Positions 7,774 to 15,760 of a stretch of 64,000 nt of DNA are shown here, in pieces. Where the stretch lies: NCBI RefSeq assembly GCF_040610475.1, contig NZ_JBEXMJ010000016.1:1-64000 (forward strand). The letters are read 5' to 3'. This DNA is from Actinopolymorpha sp. NPDC004070. GTDB lineage: Bacteria > Actinomycetota > Actinomycetes > Propionibacteriales > Actinopolymorphaceae. Below the pieces are notes generated by a model. It was not told the origin of the DNA. It made no database searches and worked only from the letters and a program-made list of their open reading frames with translations. Made by a program: the position numbers and the translations under genes. How positions within the stretch are numbered: the first letter of the stretch is position 1; each line of letters opens with the position of its first letter.

Positions 7774-8555
7774 CGCCGGAACTCCGTTCCCGTCGTCCGG
7801 CAGATGACCGACGCGACCAGCTCCGGATCGTCGTTCATCGGCGAGTGGCCGCATCCTGGCAGGTCGACGTGCCAGGCGTCGGGCAGGAGAGCCTGTGCCC
7901 GGGCGGCCTGGCGGTGAAGGAGCAGCCGGTCGCGGGTGCCCCAGGCCACCGTCACCGGACATTGCGGGGTGCCGCGCAGGGCGTAGTCGCGACCGTGCCG
8001 CGCGACCGCCCGGAACGCCGCGCCGGAGCGCATCGCGAGGGCCTCGGCGAGGACCAGCTCGGCCGTGAGTCGTTCGGGATGCCCGACCAGCAGGCCGTAG
8101 GCCAGCGTCCGGATCCGGGCCGAACCGGCGGCGGTGCGCAGGACCGGCTCAGGTAGGAAGGCGACCGAACGAAGGGTGTGCAGCAGCGCGAGCGCCCAGC
8201 GGCGTTCCCAGGTGAGCCAGAAACCTGCCGGCGCCAGGGCGGTCGCCGACGCCACCCGGCCCGCGACGGCGAGCTCCAGCGCGAGCGCGCCACCCAGACT
8301 GTTTCCTGCCACGTGCGGACGGTCCAGGCCGAGGTCGGTGATGAACCCTGCGACCGCGGTGGACAGGTCCTCCCGCCAGCGTGCACCGCCGCAGGCCGGC
8401 GACGCGCCGAAGCCCGGCAGGTCGACCGTGAAGACCTCGTGCCTGTCGACGAGCAGCGGAACGACGGGGTCCCAGCCCTGCCGGCGGTGGCCCAGGCCGT
8501 GCAGCAGCACCAGCGGCGGGCCGCTGCCCTGCCGGTCGTAGGCCAGAGTCACCAC
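7770..8555 (-). CDS. alpha/beta hydrolase
   Basis: A 261-residue single-domain hydrolase. The oxyanion motif is LVLLHGLGHRR, the nucleophile elbow GNSLGG (Ser), the acid lies in WGTRDRLL (Asp) and the base in GCGHSPM (His). It has no signal peptide, so it is cytoplasmic. Its stop overlaps the GTG start of the Baeyer-Villiger-type monooxygenase by 4 nt, so the two are co-translated. In known Baeyer-Villiger pathways an esterase cleaves the ester or lactone product; that role fits but is inferred. Confidence 0.85.
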   Translation of the reverse strand: MVTLAYDRQGSGPPLVLLHGLGHRRQGWDPVVPLLVDRHEVFTVDLPGFGASPACGGARWREDLSTAVAGFITDLGLDRPHVAGNSLGGALALELAVAGRVASATALAPAGFWLTWERRWALALLHTLRSVAFLPEPVLRTAAGSARIRTLAYGLLVGHPERLTAELVLAEALAMRSGAAFRAVARHGRDYALRGTPQCPVTVAWGTRDRLLLHRQAARAQALLPDAWHVDLPGCGHSPMNDDPELVASVICRTTGTEFRR

Positions 8556-8701
8556 GGCCGCGCTCCGATCCCGTGCATGGTCCGACGTTGTACCAATGAT
8601 GCGCCACCGGATGCGGGATGGCCGCGAGCAGCAGTTGCTGTTTGGTCGTACGCCCTGACTGACGTCTGGCGTATGCGCTGATCAGCGTCGCCCGTCAGCG
8701 T

Positions 8702-9007
8702 CTACTGCGAAGACTGCCGGGCCGGCGGCGGCGCGCCGTCGCCGTCGCCGTCGGCCCAGGCAGTGTGCAGGCGAACGTCACCTGTCTCGGTGATCTCGGC
8801 GGCGTTCAGCACCTGCGTCTGCAGTGCCGCCATCAGCGTCGTCGCGGCGGCCTCGGGGATCCCCTCGGCGATCTTGATGACGTTGCCGAGTTCGACGCCG
8901 AACCACGCCACGACGTCGCAGCGATCCCTTCGGTGGTGCCTGTCGATGCGCACTCTGCGTGCGTGGCCGAGGTTGACGAGCTCACCGTCAGTGGCGCGTA
9001 TCCACAT
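8702..9007 (-). CDS. hypothetical protein
   Basis: A 101-residue protein that I do not recognise. It begins MWIRATDGELVNLGHARRVRI, a beta-strand-rich start, continues with a helix-prone stretch from IAEGIPEAAATTLMAALQ, and ends in a polar, Pro/Gly/Asp-rich tail. AAGGGAGAG lies well placed before the ATG. There is no signal peptide, transmembrane segment or metal motif. Confidence 0.6.
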   Translation of the reverse strand: MWIRATDGELVNLGHARRVRIDRHHRRDRCDVVAWFGVELGNVIKIAEGIPEAAATTLMAALQTQVLNAAEITETGDVRLHTAWADGDGDGAPPPARQSSQ

Positions 9008-9181
9008 CGTGCGCTCTCCCTTCGCTGCCGGGCGACGTCGCCGGCGTCGTCAGCCGACGTGTCGACAGGTCCCGAGGATCACGACGCTAGGCGCAATCGA
9101 TCAGGCGCGCGGTGGGTATGGCAGAACCGGCCACGTGAGCTGCGAACGGAGGCGATGTACCGGGCCCAGGGGAGGAGCGCG

Positions 9182-9400
9182 CTAGCGTTTGTTGATCTTG
9201 GACACGAACGAACGGACTCTGGCCTGCGTGCGCGGGTCGCTGGCGGCCGCCTGCACCCGGTCCTGTGCCTTCTTGATCGCCCGCTGGGTCCGCGGGTCCT
9301 TGGCGAGCCGTTCCGCTTTCGCCTGCGCGTTTGCGGCGAGCTTCTTGCCCTGCGGACTCCGGAAGTACTGCAGGATCCGGTCGAGCAGCGATGTCGCCAC
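9182..9400 (-). CDS. small basic helical hypothetical protein
   Basis: A 72-residue, Lys/Arg/Ala/Gln-rich protein predicted to be almost wholly helical. Two similar segments, KDPRTQRAIKKAQDRV and SDPRTQARVRSFVSKI, form an internal repeat of the form DPRTQ.R. A strong AGGAGG lies 4 bases before the GTG start at 9400. It could bind nucleic acid or membrane through its basic face, but nothing in the sequence proves it. Confidence 0.6.
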   Translation of the reverse strand: MATSLLDRILQYFRSPQGKKLAANAQAKAERLAKDPRTQRAIKKAQDRVQAAASDPRTQARVRSFVSKINKR

Positions 9401-9502
9401 AATGCCTCCTCAGTCGGGGTGACTCCCTGGACAACGCCTGGTGAGGCAGCCGGGTTCCTCACCCGGCGGCCGCGCCGGTGGCGACCTCGGCGGCCTCTGG
9501 AG

Positions 9503-10507
9503 CTAACCGCGCAGGGCGGCGGCCGACTCCCGCAGGTGCCGGTGGATGCCCTGGTACGCGGCCGGCGAGGGGAGGAGCCCCTTCGGGATCTTGACCACCG
9601 AGGAGTAGTTGGTGTCGACCACGTTGGCGATCGGCGCCTTCGCCGTCTGGCTGAGCAGTTGGTAGGCGTCCATCCGGTCCAGTCCGTAGAGCTCACCCAG
9701 CCAGCCCACCATCTCGACCTGCGCGATCCGCCAGGCGTCCTCGAGCGGGCGGCTGGACCCGACGGCGATGATCGCGTCGTCGTGCTCGATCCGCGGCCAC
9801 ACCGGAGCACCACCCTTGATCAGGTCGACGATCAGCGTGACGTTCATGGCTCCCTCGACCGCGGTGCCGCACGCCTCACCCTCGCCCTGGCGGTAGTGGC
9901 CGTCGCCGACCGAGAACAACGCACCTGGAACGTTGACGCCGAGGTAGCAGGTGGCGCCGGCGCGCATTTCGGGTGTGTCCATGTTGCCGCCGAACCGCTC
10001 GGGTACGAGGGACGAACGCGCCTCCCGGCCGCCCGGAGCCACGCCGACCGTGCCCAGCATGGGCTCCAGCGGCAGGTCGAGGCGGAAGTCGCTGCGAGCG
10101 GCCTCGAATGTCAAGGTGCGCTTGCCTGCGTCGACCTGGTAGACCCAGGTGACCTCGGGCAGCGGTTCCTGCAGCAGCGCGGTGCGGTCGGTGCCGGTCA
10201 GCCCACCGAAGAAGGGGATCGTCGTCGAGACGCCCCAGTCGCGGGCCGGCTGCAGGTCGACGAAGTGCAGCACCAGCGTGTCACCGGGCTCCGCGCCCTC
10301 GACGTGGAAGGGGCCGGTCTGCGGGTTGAGGTAGTTCATGTCCACGCAGGCCGACGGCAGGTCGCTCGCGCGTCGGATCCGGCCGGAGTAGGCGTCCTCG
10401 GTCCACAGCCGCATGGCCGTACCCGGACGGACCCGCATCGCCGGCTCCGCTCCGCCGAACGTCCAGGCGTACTGGTCGAAGGTGGGGGTGTACTCGACCG
10501 TCTCCAT
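9503..10507 (-). CDS. acetamidase/formamidase family protein
   Basis: A 334-residue FmdA/AmdA family amidase, which hydrolyses short amides such as formamide or acetamide to ammonia and acid. Family features include NPQTGPFHVEGAEPGDTLVL near the N-terminus, the GGREARSSLVPERFGGNMDTPEM core, and FSVGDGHYRQGEGE with its conserved acids and His. The length fits bacterial members. GGAGACC precedes the ATG. It is transcribed away from the YdcF-like gene at 10642. Confidence 0.85.
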   Translation of the reverse strand: METVEYTPTFDQYAWTFGGAEPAMRVRPGTAMRLWTEDAYSGRIRRASDLPSACVDMNYLNPQTGPFHVEGAEPGDTLVLHFVDLQPARDWGVSTTIPFFGGLTGTDRTALLQEPLPEVTWVYQVDAGKRTLTFEAARSDFRLDLPLEPMLGTVGVAPGGREARSSLVPERFGGNMDTPEMRAGATCYLGVNVPGALFSVGDGHYRQGEGEACGTAVEGAMNVTLIVDLIKGGAPVWPRIEHDDAIIAVGSSRPLEDAWRIAQVEMVGWLGELYGLDRMDAYQLLSQTAKAPIANVVDTNYSSVVKIPKGLLPSPAAYQGIHRHLRESAAALRG

Positions 10508-10629
10508 CGCCGCGGTCTCCTTCCACGTGGTCCGTCGAGCCGCACGCGCGACCGGCCCATCGTAGAAGCGATTCAGGACGTGATCCAGTCGCCGTACTCG
10601 ACGCGGTGCCGACCGTCATCGCCTGGTCG

Positions 10630-10641
10630 TAGGCTCGGACG
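10630..10641 (+). promoter_or_regulatory. putative leaderless promoter -10 box (TAGGCT)
   Basis: TAGGCT lies 6 nt before the ATG at 10642, and no Shine-Dalgarno is present. In actinobacteria a TANNNT box at this distance places the transcription start at or near the start codon. Confidence 0.45.
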
Positions 10642-11421
10642 ATGCGACGGCGTTCGGTGGCGGAGAGCATCAACGCCCTGGTGCGGTTCTGCGCGCGGCG
10701 TGACGTCGAGGCGCTGACTCCCGGCCACCTCAGCGGTCGAGCCGACGTGGCGATCCTGTTCGGAGGAAGCATCCTCGCCGGCGCGGCAGTGTTCGCGGAC
10801 GCCATCCGGGCGGAGGTCGCCGGCTTCTACCTGGTCGTCGGCGGCGAGGGGCACAGCACCGACGCGTTGCGACGGCAGCTGCGCGACCGCACGGGGTGGC
10901 CGGACGTCGGCACCCTGACCGAGGCCGCCCTCTTCGACCGGTACCTGCGCGAGTACCACGGAGTCGTGGCGGACGCCCTCGAAGAGGAGTCCACCAACTG
11001 CGGCAACAACGTGACCAACGCCCTGGCACTCATGGACGCACGAGGCGTCGGACGCGACCGGATCGTGCTGGTTCAGGACGCGACCATGCAGCAGCGCATG
11101 GACGCCGGCTTTCGCCGTCACGTTCCGCCGACCACGGAGCTGGTCAACTTCGCGTCGCATCAGACGAGGGTGCGAGAGGTCGACGGTGCTCTGGAGTACG
11201 AGTCGGCTCCGGACGGGATGTGGGAGATCGAACGGTACGTGTCGCTCCTGATGGGCGAGATCCCGCGCCTCCGGGACGACGCCGACGGATACGGGCCGTC
11301 CGGTCAGGACTACATCTCACACGTCGACGTACCGCACGATGTCGAGGCCGCGTTCGCGCTGCTGCAGGAGAGCGCCGAACACACCGTCCGGCAGGCCGAT
11401 GGACGGTGGAAAAGCCAGTAG
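10642..11421 (+). CDS. YdcF/SanA/ElyC family (DUF218-type) protein
   Basis: A 259-residue protein resembling E. coli YdcF (266 aa). The N-terminal ADVAILFGGSILAGA strand-loop and the later EEESTNCGNNVTNAL motif, in which ST..N is the family hallmark, match DUF218. The rest forms an alpha/beta Rossmann-like fold. E. coli YdcF has been reported to bind S-adenosylmethionine, but no reaction is known. No signal peptide or membrane helix is visible, unlike SanA/ElyC. Translation is probably leaderless. Confidence 0.75.
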   Translation: MRRRSVAESINALVRFCARRDVEALTPGHLSGRADVAILFGGSILAGAAVFADAIRAEVAGFYLVVGGEGHSTDALRRQLRDRTGWPDVGTLTEAALFDRYLREYHGVVADALEEESTNCGNNVTNALALMDARGVGRDRIVLVQDATMQQRMDAGFRRHVPPTTELVNFASHQTRVREVDGALEYESAPDGMWEIERYVSLLMGEIPRLRDDADGYGPSGQDYISHVDVPHDVEAAFALLQESAEHTVRQADGRWKSQ

Positions 11422-11588
11422 GGCGCCGGCCACGCGCGCTCGGCGAACGGGCCCGTCGTGGACGGCTGGGACGGGTCGTCTCGGTGCGACGCCGATCAGC
11501 GGCCAGGCGAGCAGAACTGGATCGAGGACGTCGCGGCGCGCCGCACGGCGAGGCTCTGGCCGTGACCGGCCGTGGATGACGGACGTGT

Positions 11589-12791
11589 TCAGCGCATGAC
11601 GCCGGTGTGCCCGAGGGAGTAGCGGCCCGGCTGCGGCCAGACCGACAGGCCGTGTGGGCCACTGCCCACGTCGATCCTTGCCAGCAAGGCGCCGTTGACG
11701 GTGGAGAGCGCGTAGGCGACGCCGTCGTAGCGTCCGGAGAGCCAGAAGATCCTGCCGTCGGGGGAGAGGTTTCCCATGTCGGGGCTTCCGCCTCCGGGTA
11801 TCCGCCACTTGCCGACCAGCCGGTCGGTGGCGAAGTCGAGCACGGAGACAGAGCCTTCGTCGCGGTTGGTGATCAGGAGGCGGCGCGAGTCGCGGGTGAC
11901 GTAGAGGCCGTGCGCGCCGAGGCCGGTCGGCAGGAAGTTCCTGATTCTGAACGGGTTGCCGGCGACCCGCCAGACTCCGTTCGCGTTCATGTCGGCGACG
12001 TAGAAGGTCCGCCCGTCGGGGGAGAGCTTGACGTCCTGCGGCTTGGCGTCACCGGGTAGTTCGATCCGTCCGACGATCCGCCGTCCGGCGGTGTCGACCT
12101 TGAGCAACTCCGAGGAGAATTCACAGCTCACGACGAAGTAGCGTCCGTCGGCGGAGAAGTCGGCGTGGTTGACGCCGGCGCAGTCCGCGGGAATCGAGTG
12201 CTCGAGCCGCATCGTGTGCGGGTCGCGGAAATCGATCCGGTGCAGCAGTGAGGCCATCACGACGGCATACCGTCCGTCGGGTGTGAAGTAGAGGTTGTAC
12301 GGATCGTCGACGGGCACGGGCTTTCCGGCCTTCGTCGTGCGCGGATCGATCGGTGTCAGCGAGTTGCCCACGTCGTTGTTGACCCAGAGAGTGCGAAGGT
12401 CCCAGCTGGGAACGACATGCTGGGGCTGGCTGCCCACCGGGATGGTCTTGATCACCTTGAACGTCTTCGGGTCGATCACCGTGACGGTGTCGCTGTTGGT
12501 GTTGGGGACGTACACCCGGTACGGGTCCTTCCGCACGGCCGGAGCCAGCCGGCCGGGGCGGTCGGCCGCCCACACGTCGTCGGCACGCAGCGGCGGCGGC
12601 ATGCCGGGCAACCACGCCGAGGTGTGCGGCGCCGCGTGCGCCGCGGTGGCCTCGGGACGTGCCCGGTCCGGGTTCGGGGTCGGTGTGGGGTGGGCTGTTC
12701 CGGCGGTGGTCCGGCAGCCGGCCGCGGCGGAGGCCAGTGCGGCCAGGACGAGCAGGGCGGCGAGCAGGTGCGTCATGCGTGGCCGGTTCAT
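11589..12791 (-). CDS. YncE-like YVTN beta-propeller lipoprotein
   Basis: A 400-residue secreted lipoprotein. The N-terminus has a hydrophobic signal ending in a lipobox (ASAAAGC), then a Thr/Pro-rich linker. About seven repeats of the YVTN type follow (for example VYVPNTNSDTVTVIDPKTF, YFVVSCEFSSELLKVD and LLITNRDEGSVSVLDFATD), building a beta-propeller. Such proteins usually bind ligands at the cell surface rather than catalyse. The ATG at 12791 overlaps the stop of the upstream NodB-like gene (ATGA), fixing the start and implying joint production and probably a common cell-envelope function. Confidence 0.8.
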   Translation of the reverse strand: MNRPRMTHLLAALLVLAALASAAAGCRTTAGTAHPTPTPNPDRARPEATAAHAAPHTSAWLPGMPPPLRADDVWAADRPGRLAPAVRKDPYRVYVPNTNSDTVTVIDPKTFKVIKTIPVGSQPQHVVPSWDLRTLWVNNDVGNSLTPIDPRTTKAGKPVPVDDPYNLYFTPDGRYAVVMASLLHRIDFRDPHTMRLEHSIPADCAGVNHADFSADGRYFVVSCEFSSELLKVDTAGRRIVGRIELPGDAKPQDVKLSPDGRTFYVADMNANGVWRVAGNPFRIRNFLPTGLGAHGLYVTRDSRRLLITNRDEGSVSVLDFATDRLVGKWRIPGGGSPDMGNLSPDGRIFWLSGRYDGVAYALSTVNGALLARIDVGSGPHGLSVWPQPGRYSLGHTGVMR

Positions 12792-13591
12792 CGGAGCAGG
12801 TCCGTCACTGTCACCGGTTGCAGACCCCGGGCGCGGAGTCCGGCGACGAGCCCTGGCAGGGCACGGACCGTGCCGGGATGTCCCATGTGCAGGCTCAGGA
12901 TCGAACCCGGCTTCGCGGAGTCCACTCCGTTGCGTACGACCGCGGCCGGCCCCGGGTCGAGGTAGTCCAGGGTGTCCACGTCGTACGACAGGCAGAAGCG
13001 GTAGCCGGCCCGGGTCGCGGCCGTCCGGATCAGCGGGGTGGTGTGCTGCGTCCCCGATGCGCGAAACCACATGCCCGCGCTGCCGGTGAGCCGGCGCAAC
13101 ACTGTGGCGCAGCCGGAGATCTCGTCGTACGCCTGCGATCGGTCCAGCGTGCGCATCGGCAGGTGGTGCAGGGTGTGATTGCCGAGCTCGTGGCCGCCGT
13201 GCCGGATTCTGTCCGCCATGGTGGGGTTCTGCGAGAGCCACGTGCCGACGGCCAGCACCGTCAATGGCACGTTGACATGCTCGGCCGCGCGCAACAGCGC
13301 CTCCGCCGTGGAGGGATCACCTGCTCCGTGGAACGTGAGCGCCACCCGAGGTGCCGACCGTGGTCCGTGCCCGATCTCGACGGTGCGGGCCGGCGTGCGT
13401 GCCCGGGTTGCGGTCGTCGGAGAGTGCCGGACCGAGCCACCGTGGCGGTCCGGACGGGGTGGATGTCCGGGGTGGGACGTGGCCGGTGACGAGCGGTCCT
13501 TGGGCCTCGCGACCGCACAGGCACCGAGCAGAATCCCGGCGGCGGTGCACGACACCGTACGCCACAAAAGGCGGCGCCGCGGGATCGTCAC
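12788..13591 (-). CDS. NodB-like polysaccharide deacetylase homologue lacking the catalytic Asp pair
   Basis: A 267-residue exported NodB-fold protein. The N-terminus has MTIPRRRLLW and an LGAC lipobox, so it is probably a lipoprotein. The NodB motif 1, normally TFDDG, reads TFHGAGD, so both the base Asp and the metal Asp are missing. Motif 2 keeps HELGNHTLHH (metal His pair) and motif 3 reads FRASGTQ. The end has LSYDVDTLDY and SLHMGHPGTV, corresponding to the later motifs. It may bind rather than deacetylate glycans, or use other residues. It is co-translated with the beta-propeller lipoprotein. I recall the TFHG variant from other actinobacteria, so it may be a subfamily rather than a lone mutant. 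Confidence 0.75.
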   Translation of the reverse strand: MTIPRRRLLWRTVSCTAAGILLGACAVARPKDRSSPATSHPGHPPRPDRHGGSVRHSPTTATRARTPARTVEIGHGPRSAPRVALTFHGAGDPSTAEALLRAAEHVNVPLTVLAVGTWLSQNPTMADRIRHGGHELGNHTLHHLPMRTLDRSQAYDEISGCATVLRRLTGSAGMWFRASGTQHTTPLIRTAATRAGYRFCLSYDVDTLDYLDPGPAAVVRNGVDSAKPGSILSLHMGHPGTVRALPGLVAGLRARGLQPVTVTDLLR

Positions 13592-13675
13592 GGCTCAACA
13601 TTAGGGAGCAGGGGGCCGGCGGAGGCCAAGATGGGAGTTTTCGAGGACAACCGGCCGGCTCGTGCGATCGCTGCG

Positions 13676-14731
13676 CTACCAGGTCAGGTCGAGGTAGTCC
13701 GGTCCGTGTTCTCGGGCCAGGGACAGGTTCGGGCCCTCCCCGCCGGTGATGCCGAGCATGGCGGCCTCCCAGCGTGCGTTGAAGGCGATGATCCAGGCGG
13801 TGGCCGCGCTCGCCGTCCGTCGTTCGCGCTCGACGAAGCCGGTGCCGCGAGCGATCTCGTAGTCGTGCAGGAAGGTTGCCGCTTCGCCCGGTGAGGACAG
13901 GCCGCCACCGCTGGTGGAACTGGCGGCGTAACACGCCGCGGCGAAGCCGGCGACGACCGCCTCGGTGTCGGCGACGAGCTCCCAGTCGAAGGTGCCGACG
14001 AGCACCCCGTCGCGGACGGCGGTGTTGCCGGCGTACCAGTCGGCGTGACCGACGACCACGTCGGCACCGTCGCGGCAGGTGAGGAGCTGGTCGCAGACCT
14101 GCCGCGCGTACGCGTCGAGCCAGTCGTAGCCGACCGGGGTGACGTCGAAGTTCACGATCGGGTCGTGGGGTACGGGCCAGGGGCCGCCTTGGTACTGGCA
14201 CCAGGACGGTCCCGGCCCCACTCGGTGGAGCAGGTCGGACCGGGCCCCCAGAACGCCGATGTGGCGGGCGAGGCCCTCGGCCAGCAGCCGGCGGGTGGCC
14301 GGGTCACGGCCGTCCGGAACCTCACCGGCAAGCAGGGTCTCCGCGGTGAGGACCCGGCCGTCCACCTCGTCGGGACCCGACAGCGGTTCCGGGCAGGGGA
14401 AGCCGGCCGCGGCGAGGAACCGCTGCGCGTCCCTCGCGGCGACGATGGCGTCGTTGGCGGTCGCGTCGGCGTCGGCCGGTGGGCGGTGGCCCTTGATCAC
14501 CACGGCCCGCCCGTCGTCCAGCTCTACTCCCCACACCGCGTCGATGCGCCCGGCGCGGAACTGTACCTTCCGGATCGGGCTGCCGAGATGCTCGCGCGCG
14601 TACGCGCTGAGGAAGTCCCGCAGCTCGGCCGCCGACTCCGTACCGTGCACGGCGCGTTCGGTGTCGGTGGTCCGATCGGCCCGGCCGATGCCGTCGCCGT
14701 CAGGGGAGGATGCGCTGCTGGGGCTCGCCAC
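13676..14731 (-). CDS. aminoglycoside phosphotransferase (APH) family kinase
   Basis: A 351-residue protein with the APH/choline-kinase fold. The ATP-binding Lys is in VVIKGHRPP, the catalytic loop is GHADWYAGNT (Brenner motif with Asp and Asn), and the metal Asp is in GTFDWELVADTEAV. The Cys-Gln insert around LHRVGPGPSWCQYQ is unusual. The substrate is unknown; such actinobacterial kinases often act on small metabolites. The start is uncertain: I use the GTG at 14731, which has a GATGCT box 6 nt upstream (leaderless-like), with a GTG at 14650 as alternative. It is divergent from the second kinase gene at 14834. Confidence 0.7.
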   Translation of the reverse strand: MASPSSASSPDGDGIGRADRTTDTERAVHGTESAAELRDFLSAYAREHLGSPIRKVQFRAGRIDAVWGVELDDGRAVVIKGHRPPADADATANDAIVAARDAQRFLAAAGFPCPEPLSGPDEVDGRVLTAETLLAGEVPDGRDPATRRLLAEGLARHIGVLGARSDLLHRVGPGPSWCQYQGGPWPVPHDPIVNFDVTPVGYDWLDAYARQVCDQLLTCRDGADVVVGHADWYAGNTAVRDGVLVGTFDWELVADTEAVVAGFAAACYAASSTSGGGLSSPGEAATFLHDYEIARGTGFVERERRTASAATAWIIAFNARWEAAMLGITGGEGPNLSLAREHGPDYLDLTW

Positions 14732-14833
14732 CCGAGGAGCATCCCACCAGCTCGGCGGGTTCGCATGGCGTGCCGCCGTCGGCCGGCGCGACGCCGCGGC
14801 CCGCTCGCGGCGTCGTGTGGGAGCATCGTCGCC

Positions 14834-15760
14834 GTGACCGACCGGGTGATCCAGCTTCAGGACGTGGTACGCCGCAAGGTAGCGGCCCTCGGCCCCCAGG
14901 GCGAGGCGTGGCTGGCGGGGCTGCCCGGTCTCGTCGACGATCTTGCTCGCAGGTGGTCGATCACGATCGGCCGGCCGCTGTCCGGTGGCACCGCGTCCTA
15001 CGTCACGCGGGTGCGCACGGCGGACGGTCGGGACGCCGTTCTCAAGATCGCGATCCCCCAACTCGACTTCGCCGGCCAGGTACGCACCATCGTCGACGCG
15101 GACGGACACGGTTATGTCCGGGTGCTTGCGCACGACGTCGACCGGCACGCGATGTTGATGGAGGCCCTCGGCCAGTCGTTGGAGGACACCGACGTCCCTC
15201 CCGAGGACAAGATCGTGACCCTGTGCACGACCCTTCGCCAGGCCTGGCAGGTGCCGCGGCCCCCAGGACCGAGCGTCGACCCGGCCCTGGGTCTGATCGA
15301 GCTCGTCGGAAACCTGTGGGAACGGCTCGACCACCCGTGCTCCGAACGGGTCGTGAAGCGGGCACTCGCCTACGCCGAAATGCGGGCGGCAGCCTTCGAC
15401 CTCGACCGCTGCGTCGTGGCGCACGGCGATCCGCATCCGGCCAACACCCTGCGGGTGCTCACGCCGAGGCCGGGTGCGGAGTCCGGCTTCGTCTTCGTGG
15501 ACCCGGACGGTTTCCTCGCGGATCCGACGTACGACCTCGGTGTCGTGCTCCGCGACTGGAGTGCGCAACTCCTCGCCGGGGACGCTCCCGCCCTGGCGCG
15601 CCACTACTGCGCGCTGCTGGCAGACCACACGGGTTTGGACGAGGCCGCCATCTGGGAGTGGGGATTCCTCCAGCGGGTGTCGACCGGGTTGTACGCGCTC
15701 AGCTTCGGTGCCGAGGAGATGGCCAGGCCGTATCTCAGGACGGCCGAGCTGCTCGGGTGA
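14834..15760 (+). CDS. aminoglycoside/hydroxyurea antibiotic resistance kinase family protein (APH(6)-like)
   Basis: A 308-residue kinase of the streptomycin 6-phosphotransferase/hydroxyurea kinase family. Evidence: GGTASYVTRVRTADGRDAVLKI (nucleotide Lys), HAMLMEALGQSLED (hinge region), the catalytic HGDPHPANTL and the metal-binding FVDPDGFLADPTYDLGVVLRDW. It transfers phosphate from ATP to an aminoglycoside-like or other hydroxyl compound; resistance cannot be claimed from sequence. The GTG at 14834 has GGGAG 11 nt upstream. The last 26 bases overlap the end of the convergent LacI gene. Confidence 0.8.
   Translation: MTDRVIQLQDVVRRKVAALGPQGEAWLAGLPGLVDDLARRWSITIGRPLSGGTASYVTRVRTADGRDAVLKIAIPQLDFAGQVRTIVDADGHGYVRVLAHDVDRHAMLMEALGQSLEDTDVPPEDKIVTLCTTLRQAWQVPRPPGPSVDPALGLIELVGNLWERLDHPCSERVVKRALAYAEMRAAAFDLDRCVVAHGDPHPANTLRVLTPRPGAESGFVFVDPDGFLADPTYDLGVVLRDWSAQLLAGDAPALARHYCALLADHTGLDEAAIWEWGFLQRVSTGLYALSFGAEEMARPYLRTAELLG

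Noticed and set aside
10117..10507. Idea that the acetamidase is a nitrile or urea-cycle amidase
   Set aside because: The family-specific segments fit acetamidase/formamidase and not the amidase-signature or nitrilase families.
8765..10717. Plus-strand open frame of 650 codons
   Set aside because: It covers two minus-strand small genes and the acetamidase on the opposite strand; no motif supports it.
14834..15760. Call as a proven antibiotic resistance gene
   Set aside because: The kinase family is clear, but many members act on other metabolites, and nothing here shows resistance.
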